This document shows positions 7,510-12,031 of a DNA stretch of 12,031 nt, piece by piece. The stretch is from contig JAUWHL010000064.1 of NCBI GenBank assembly GCA_030605895.1, positions 1 through 12,031 of the forward strand, written 5' to 3'. A program made the position numbers and the translations under genes. The notes under the pieces were generated by a model that saw only the letters and a program-made list of their open reading frames with translations, had not been told where the DNA came from and made no database searches. How positions within the stretch are numbered: position 1 is the first letter of the stretch; each line of letters begins with the position of its first letter. Origin of the DNA: Promethearchaeota archaeon. Lineage in GTDB: Archaea; Asgardarchaeota; Lokiarchaeia; Sigyniarchaeales; SOKP01.

Positions 7510-8365
7510 AAAATTAAACATTATCATAACCAGTTCGGTTCAAAATGATTTTATTGAACCATTAGATATTCACCCCATACCCGAAGATGGTTTAAAATTA
7601 GGGTACGAACAAGTTTCAAATAAATGGATGGATTATTTTTTAAATCAGAATAGAGATACGAGTGAAGCAAATATCGATCAATTTATACTATGGTTGAAAC
7701 AGAATGCTAATAGTGAACCAATTAGTGGTTCTATATCTTATCATCATATCTTAGAGTATTTCAGGCATAGAGTTCATATTGATCATGATGAAACTAAAAG
7801 ATTATGGGAAGGAGATAAACTAAGCCAATTTACACGAGATTTAATGAATAAAGCATCTGAATCAAATTCAAATGAAACTAGCGGAGTAGAATATCAATGC
7901 ATTCATTTAAGGGACTGGCATGACCAAACTGATGAAACACAAAAGGGAGAGATGGATCTTTTTGGACCTCACTGTTTAAAAGGTACATATGGAGCGAAAT
8001 TTATATCACCACTGAATGAATTAATACAAAAACATCATGATTTTAACCTGATAATAAATTCAAATAGTCTTAGTTCCTTCGACGAAACAGATCTCAAATC
8101 AGTACTAGAAACAGTTATTAAAAATGCAGGTAGTTCTCATAAAGAGGTTAAAATTGGAGTTTTTGGAGTAGTTACTAATGTAAAAGTCTTTCTTTTAACA
8201 TTTGAGCTAATGATTATCCATAATTTTAAAAATGTTTATGTTTGTGGTGATTTCTGCGCTGGTTTTGACAAGCAAGGTCATGAAACAGGCATTAGCTCCA
8301 TGGCTAATATTTTAGCTGCGAATATTGTTGATCAAAACAAATTTAGAGAAATCTTTAATATATAA
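7496..8365 (+). CDS. Nicotinamidase/isochorismatase-fold protein lacking the catalytic triad
   Basis: The 289-residue protein has the isochorismatase-like hydrolase fold. Landmarks aligning with nicotinamidase PncA are VQNDF (15-19), RDWH (139-142), FGPHCLKGT (156-164), a SLSSF segment (191-195), FGVVTNVKV (223-231) and GDFCAG (251-256). The metal-site Asp and His of D-W-H (D140, H142) and the His of HC (H159) are kept. All three triad positions are changed: Asp of VDVQNDF is Ser14, Lys of the hydrophobic-K-G strand is Asn188, and the nucleophilic Cys of GxATDxC is Lys230. It is therefore probably a pseudoenzyme that may still bind a metal and a nicotinamide- or nicotinate-like ligand (inference). 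The stretch from 20 to 138 is much longer than in PncA (about 120 against 35 residues) and unrecognised. It is coupled to the membrane WD40 gene by a 14-bp overlap and is followed by a terminator. Confidence 0.82.
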   Translation: MDVNKKLNIIITSSVQNDFIEPLDIHPIPEDGLKLGYEQVSNKWMDYFLNQNRDTSEANIDQFILWLKQNANSEPISGSISYHHILEYFRHRVHIDHDETKRLWEGDKLSQFTRDLMNKASESNSNETSGVEYQCIHLRDWHDQTDETQKGEMDLFGPHCLKGTYGAKFISPLNELIQKHHDFNLIINSNSLSSFDETDLKSVLETVIKNAGSSHKEVKIGVFGVVTNVKVFLLTFELMIIHNFKNVYVCGDFCAGFDKQGHETGISSMANILAANIVDQNKFREIFNI

Positions 8366-8370
8366 CTAAC

Positions 8371-8412
8371 TAATTTTTTTATTTTATTTTTCTCTTTAAT
8401 TTTATTTTTTAT
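8371..8412 (+). terminator. T-rich terminator after the WD40 operon
   Basis: Several T-runs (7, 4, 4, 5 and 6 long) follow the stop codon at 8363-8365 with no GC-rich stem. This is the usual archaeal form and probably separates the WD40 operon from nadA. Confidence 0.6.
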
Positions 8413-8438
8413 TACATGAGAACTTATTTTAATTCATA

Positions 8439-8447
8439 CTTTATATG
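8439..8447 (+). promoter_or_regulatory. Putative TATA box of nadA
   Basis: CTTTATATG is a good archaeal TATA core. A start about 25 bases downstream would lie near 8470, giving a leader of only 10-15 bases. No convincing Shine-Dalgarno precedes ATG 8483, in line with near-leaderless translation. Confidence 0.5.
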
Positions 8448-8482
8448 TATATTAGAAGTTGTGTAATTTTTTTAATGATAAT

Positions 8483-9427
8483 ATGCCAATTAAACAATTA
8501 CAAGAAGAAATAATAAAACTAAAACAAGAGCAAGATGTTGTCATCCTTGCACACTATTATCAGCCAATAGAAATACAAGAAATCGCTGATTTTATTGGTG
8601 GTTCTCTCAAATTATCTCGTACAGCAAAAGAAAATGTAAATACCGAATATATAATATTTGCTGGCGTAGATTTCATGGCTGAAACTGCTTCAATAATAAA
8701 TCCAGAGAAACACGTATTAATTCCGAATTATGAGGCTTGCTGTCCAATGGCAGCTTTTTTAACTCCTGAAATGGTTAAAGAATTTAAAAAAGAACACCCA
8801 GGACTTCCAGTTGTGGTTTACGTTAACTCAACAGCAGCAGTTAAGGCTGAATCAGATATTTGCTGTACTTCAGCAAATGCAGTTAAAATTGTTAAAAATA
8901 TTAGTCAAGAATTTAATGTAGAAGCAGTTTTATTTGGACCTGATGCTAATTTAGCAGATTACGCTGAACAAATTTCAAATATTAAGACTATTAAAATGCC
9001 GGATAAAGGACATTGTTATGTTCATTCACAAATTACTGCAGATGATATAAAAACAGTAAAAGAAAAATATTCTAAAGCAGAACTCCTTGTTCATCCCGAA
9101 TGCATTAGAGATGTAAGAGAGTTAGCAGATTATGTAGGTTCTACAACTCATATGTATAATTATGTTAAAGAAAGATCTCCTGAGATAAATGAATTTATCA
9201 TAGGAACGGAAGTTGGACTCTTAGAACGCATGGCTCAAGATTTTCCAAAGAAAAACTTTTACTTGGCAAAAGACAAATTAATTTGTTATCAAATGAAAAA
9301 ACATAACCTCGAATTAATTGAATATCTTTTAAAGAACTTGGATGATAAAGCTTTTGAGGTTAAGGTGCCTCCTGAAATAGCAAAACGTGCAATAAATCCA
9401 ATTGAAAAGATGCTAGATTTCTCATAA
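8483..9427 (+). CDS. nadA: Quinolinate synthase NadA
   Basis: The 314-residue enzyme condenses iminoaspartate with dihydroxyacetone phosphate to quinolinate in de novo NAD synthesis, in the cytoplasm, using an oxygen-sensitive [4Fe-4S] cluster. The full length is usual for the family. Visible signatures are LAHYYQ (22-27), CCPMAA with cluster ligand C87, CTSANA (128-133), GPDANL (152-157), GHCYVH with C178, HPEC with C207, GSTTHM (219-224) and GTEVGLLERM (241-250), so all three cluster cysteines are present. ATG 8483 is chosen over the in-frame TTG at 8459, which has no ribosome site and would add eight residues before the conserved N-terminus. No nadB or nadC is in the window. It has its own TATA box and a terminator before it, so it is probably transcribed apart from the TIR/WD40 locus; the seven-TM gene begins 38 bases later and may be co-transcribed. 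Confidence 0.95.
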   Translation: MPIKQLQEEIIKLKQEQDVVILAHYYQPIEIQEIADFIGGSLKLSRTAKENVNTEYIIFAGVDFMAETASIINPEKHVLIPNYEACCPMAAFLTPEMVKEFKKEHPGLPVVVYVNSTAAVKAESDICCTSANAVKIVKNISQEFNVEAVLFGPDANLADYAEQISNIKTIKMPDKGHCYVHSQITADDIKTVKEKYSKAELLVHPECIRDVRELADYVGSTTHMYNYVKERSPEINEFIIGTEVGLLERMAQDFPKKNFYLAKDKLICYQMKKHNLELIEYLLKNLDDKAFEVKVPPEIAKRAINPIEKMLDFS

Positions 9428-9465
9428 ATTAAAATTAATTTCTAATGAGATGGGCTTAAAAAACA

Positions 9466-10260
9466 ATGGCAAGCTTTATATTTATTTTTAGCTACATCAT
9501 CTGCGTCGCTATATTCGGCTTCATCATGATTGTGGTTTATATAACCAAATATAAAGGACTTCCCATCGATATCTGGAAACCAGGTGCTGCTTGGACTCGT
9601 GCATTAATTTATTTTTCCTTTTGTAATATAATTATTGCCGTTTCTGGTACTCTAGAACAGATATTCAGTCAACGTCTATTCACCACGGAACAAATTATAA
9701 ACCCTTATTGGATAACTTATTGTGCTTTCTGCTTTATCTACATATTTATCGCATATTGGATTCTGTGGTCTCGTATGACACTCACTTTCGATCGCAAGTA
9801 CTATCTCGGATCAGAGATCGTGTTTGGTGTTATATGGGGTTTCAGTACTGGGGGGCTCCTCCTTTCTTTTTATCATCTTTGGAGTTTAACAAATATACCT
9901 GGTTGGGCTCTTTATTTGCTCAGTTTCGTCTCCATTGGTACATGGCAATATTTTATTCAAGATTATTTCTGGGATATATACATTAGCCCTGAACATGACA
10001 CGCCCAGGTCAATTATTATCAAAACTATGGTTTGTCATATCCCTAATGTAGCGATTAGCTTAGGATTTCTTACAATTTGGAATAATTATATTATATTTAT
10101 TTCATTTTTTATATTTGCATTGGTTGCATCAACTATATTTCAAAAATTCCCTGCTCCTTGGGCTAAGGGGGAGTTTCATGCTCCGATGGTAAAACCGGGA
10201 ATAGGTGGCCTCCCACACGGTTCGGGATATTTAGGTGAAAAAAAAATTGAAAATACATGA
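9466..10260 (+). CDS. Seven-TM membrane protein of unknown function
   Basis: The 264-residue protein has about seven hydrophobic segments, near 3-27, 44-64, 81-102, 116-138, 146-164, 187-205 and 208-226. The loop after segment five carries DYFWDIYISPEHDTP (166-180), and HIPN (191-194) opens segment six; these polar and His/Pro-rich pieces stand out as likely functional. The C-terminal tail from about 228 is rich in Pro, Gly and His and looks soluble. I do not recognise the family; no transporter or enzyme motif is visible, and its role is unknown. It follows nadA by 38 bases without an obvious terminator, so one transcript is possible. No strong Shine-Dalgarno is seen before ATG 9466. The codons look slightly richer in C and G than in the flanking genes. 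It is convergent with the next gene, with 13 bases between the stops. Confidence 0.8.
   Translation: MASFIFIFSYIICVAIFGFIMIVVYITKYKGLPIDIWKPGAAWTRALIYFSFCNIIIAVSGTLEQIFSQRLFTTEQIINPYWITYCAFCFIYIFIAYWILWSRMTLTFDRKYYLGSEIVFGVIWGFSTGGLLLSFYHLWSLTNIPGWALYLLSFVSIGTWQYFIQDYFWDIYISPEHDTPRSIIIKTMVCHIPNVAISLGFLTIWNNYIIFISFFIFALVASTIFQKFPAPWAKGEFHAPMVKPGIGGLPHGSGYLGEKKIENT
10238..10246 (-). terminator. T9 tract terminating the minus-strand LRR gene
   Basis: A run of nine A on the plus strand gives T9 on the minus strand, 27 bases past the stop of the convergent LRR gene. It lies inside the 3' end of the seven-TM gene, where it encodes part of the EKKI tail. Confidence 0.4.
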
Positions 10261-10273
10261 AATTATATATATA

Positions 10274-11884
10274 CTAAAAGAAAGAGGTAATTTTTAATTG
10301 ATATTTTTTATCATCTAACCATTTTTTGAAATCGTTCGTAACTCTTCCTGACCATATTGCTTTTTTAGAGGTTTCTTCATTAAATCTATTGATATCATGA
10401 TAGGAAAACGCATAAAGTTTCATAAAATTTCTCATTTTTAGTACCCATTCCACAAAATGTTTGTATAGTTTATTATCTGATGAGGCTACTCTTCTGTATG
10501 CACTCTCATAAAAATCTTTATCATTTTCATTGTAACTTGTGAAATATCTATAGTTTTGATTCATCCAAAAAATTTTTTCCGTAGACTTTGAAAACTTATT
10601 AATAGGACAGTTCCATAATTTAACAGTTTCCAAATTAGGTAATTCATTTAAAACGTCAGGTATTTCAGTTATCGTTGGATTGTCAGATAAATCAAGAAGT
10701 TTCAGATTACTGAATTTTTTAAAGTTTTTTATTTCTTTTATCCTATTATTTCTTAAAAATAACTTTTCTAAGCTCTTAAGACTATCAATTCCCTCAATTT
10801 TCCTAAGTCTATTGTTATTTAGTTTTAAAATCCGGATATTAGAAAATTTCTCAATTCCTTTCAGATCAGAAATATGATTATTGCTTAGATCTAGCTCTTT
10901 TACTTCTTTTAATTTATCATTATTCATATCTAAATCTGTTATTTCTTGAATATTATGATTATTCAGATAAATCTTATCATTTCTAAAAATACCTATTATT
11001 CTACCTTTATATTTTATGAAATCATAATCAAACTCAAAGTCTTCAAAATATTCAAGGTGTTTATTGATATATTTTATCAATGGAAACTTATTTCTTGTTT
11101 TTAATATACTATAAATATTTTTAACAAAAACATCCTGATAAGTCTCTGGAATTTCATTTAAGATTTTAGAAGTAATTAATGAAATGTGTTCAATTCCAAA
11201 ATCCCTAATTATTCTATGGATTAAAAAATTAATTGAAGATGTTAAATCTGTACCAGGATTATGTTCAATTATGTATCTTATATCGGTAGTTGCATCATGC
11301 AAAAAAGTTGGACTTAAGTCATCTAAAATACTTTCAAACTCATCAGGATTCAAATATCTTAAATATCCATTTTGAGTTAGATATTGAATAACAGTTGGGT
11401 GTTTACTCGCAAGTCTTATGGCGATCTCCTCGGAAAATACTCTTCTAGCCATAGGATCACCTACTTCACTCAACCTCTTTAATAACGGAAATGCTAGATT
11501 TCTATGAAGTATTCTTGTATCATAACCGTTTTCTGCCCACGCTTGAATATTTGAACAATGCCCTTGAAATTCTTCTTCGGGAGATATTCTTCCACCAAAA
11601 TTATTATGATTTCCTTCCATCGATCTATTTAAAACTTCCGCTGCTTCATCAATAGATTCAATTTCATCATAATCTTCGACTCGATCAACAGGAATATTAA
11701 GTAATAGATACATACATTGTTGGAATTTGCGACCTTTTACGTAAATATTTGTTCTTCCCGCCTCAAGTTTTAATTTAAGGTATTTATTAATCTCAAATTC
11801 TCTTGTTGGTGCTAAAGACCTAAAACTTGCATAAAAAATAATAGTTATAAAGAAGACAGATAAAAACAATTGAATTAAACACAT
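10274..11884 (-). CDS. Asgard-type LRR protein with N-terminal membrane segment
   Basis: The 536-residue protein begins with a hydrophobic stretch (3-19) that looks like a signal anchor. Residues about 29-185 form a domain starting EFEINKYLKLKLE and including IYVKGRKFQQC, IPVDRVEDYDEIESIDEA, EEEFQGHCSN and HRNLAFPLLKRL. I recall this as a recurrent Asgard family domain, often fused to LRRs; its function is unknown. Residues 190-300 are mixed helical and unrecognised. Residues about 305-430 hold five or so 22-residue SDS22-like LRRs (LDLSNNHISDL, LKLNNNRLRKI, LFLRNNRIKEI, LDLSDNP). The C-terminal 100 residues are aromatic and basic, with AIWSGRVTNDFKKWL near 509-523. The LRRs are of a shorter class than those of the TIR proteins, so it is not a close paralogue. 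ATG 11884 is the only ATG before the conserved domain; a weak GGTG lies 12 bases upstream, so the membrane segment depends on this start being right. Confidence 0.82.
   Translation of the reverse strand: MCLIQLFLSVFFITIIFYASFRSLAPTREFEINKYLKLKLEAGRTNIYVKGRKFQQCMYLLLNIPVDRVEDYDEIESIDEAAEVLNRSMEGNHNNFGGRISPEEEFQGHCSNIQAWAENGYDTRILHRNLAFPLLKRLSEVGDPMARRVFSEEIAIRLASKHPTVIQYLTQNGYLRYLNPDEFESILDDLSPTFLHDATTDIRYIIEHNPGTDLTSSINFLIHRIIRDFGIEHISLITSKILNEIPETYQDVFVKNIYSILKTRNKFPLIKYINKHLEYFEDFEFDYDFIKYKGRIIGIFRNDKIYLNNHNIQEITDLDMNNDKLKEVKELDLSNNHISDLKGIEKFSNIRILKLNNNRLRKIEGIDSLKSLEKLFLRNNRIKEIKNFKKFSNLKLLDLSDNPTITEIPDVLNELPNLETVKLWNCPINKFSKSTEKIFWMNQNYRYFTSYNENDKDFYESAYRRVASSDNKLYKHFVEWVLKMRNFMKLYAFSYHDINRFNEETSKKAIWSGRVTNDFKKWLDDKKYQLKITSFF
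10291..10309 (+). terminator. T-rich terminator of the seven-TM gene
   Basis: Runs of five and six T begin 30 bases after the stop at 10260. They lie in the end of the convergent LRR gene, so the two convergent transcripts would overlap at their 3' ends. Confidence 0.35.
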
Positions 11885-11923
11885 ATTTGTTATTACACCG
11901 GATTGTCTTGAGAATCTTTTTAG

Positions 11924-11957
11924 TTAGAATTTGTTTAAGAGTTTAAACCAATTCTAA
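11924..11957. promoter_or_regulatory. 34-bp imperfect palindrome upstream of the LRR gene
   Basis: Two 16-base arms (TTAGAATTTGTTTAAG and its near-complement TTTAAACCAATTCTAA) pair at 14 of 16 positions around a 2-base centre. The element lies 40-73 bases before ATG 11884, and its inner part, read on the minus strand, contains GGTTTAAAC, which could serve as the TATA box. It could be an operator for a dimeric regulator or a leader hairpin; which one cannot be told from the sequence. Confidence 0.5.
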
Positions 11958-12000
11958 AAGATCATTTTAGTGTCAGTATTAAAACCCCAACTTTTTCAAA

Positions 12001-12012
12001 TTTTTATAAATA
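12001..12012 (-). promoter_or_regulatory. Alternative TATA box for the LRR gene
   Basis: The minus strand reads TTATTTATAAAAA here, about 117 bases upstream of ATG 11884. If used, the transcript would have a long leader containing the 34-bp palindrome. It may equally belong to sequence outside the window. Confidence 0.25.
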
Positions 12013-12031
12013 AGTATTTTTGATTATCTTT

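Noticed and set aside
8459..8482. TTG start extending NadA by eight residues
   Set aside because: No ribosome site, and the region overlaps the predicted transcript start; ATG 8483 fits the family N-terminus.

Overview
The window is AT-rich, with short intergenic gaps, archaeal-style TATA boxes, Shine-Dalgarno sites complementary to an archaeal 16S tail (GGAGGTG, AGGTGAT) and T-tract terminators without GC-rich stems. Two large proteins of 23-residue leucine-rich repeats (LRRs), a WD40 protein, and a third LRR protein whose N-terminal half resembles a family I recall as abundant in Asgard archaea together suggest an Asgard (Lokiarchaeia-like) archaeon. That assignment is inference from protein style; no rRNA or marker gene is present.

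Layout. (1) Positions 134-4911, minus strand: a two-gene operon, read from 4911 towards 134. The upstream gene encodes a helical tandem module, about 11 LRRs and a TIR-like domain that has lost its catalytic glutamate. The downstream gene encodes about 22 LRRs and a TIR-like domain that keeps a glutamate (E656) in the expected motif. The two share their C-terminal architecture, including a helical tail after the TIR domain, and are clearly paralogous. (2) Positions 5056-8365, plus strand, divergent from the first operon across about 145 bp: a WD40 propeller protein with a C-terminal membrane hairpin, overlapping by 14 bp a nicotinamidase/isochorismatase-fold protein in which all three catalytic-triad positions are substituted. 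A T-rich terminator follows. (3) Positions 8483-10260, plus strand: quinolinate synthase (nadA) with its own TATA box, then a seven-TM protein of unknown function. (4) Positions 10274-11884, minus strand, convergent: an Asgard-type LRR protein with an N-terminal hydrophobic segment. A 34-bp imperfect palindrome lies just upstream of it.

How they may work together (inference). Genes 1-4 look like one divergent locus. Two LRR receptors carry an active/inactive TIR pair, a membrane-anchored WD40 scaffold sits beside them, and a catalytically dead nicotinamidase-like protein could bind nicotinamide or a related NAD-derived ligand. TIR domains with the glutamate cleave NAD+ to nicotinamide and ADP-ribose-type products, so receptor, effector and possible product sensor would sit together, next to an NAD biosynthesis gene. 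This is the candidate undescribed system of the window. nadA may be only a chance neighbour because it is separated by a terminator and has its own promoter.
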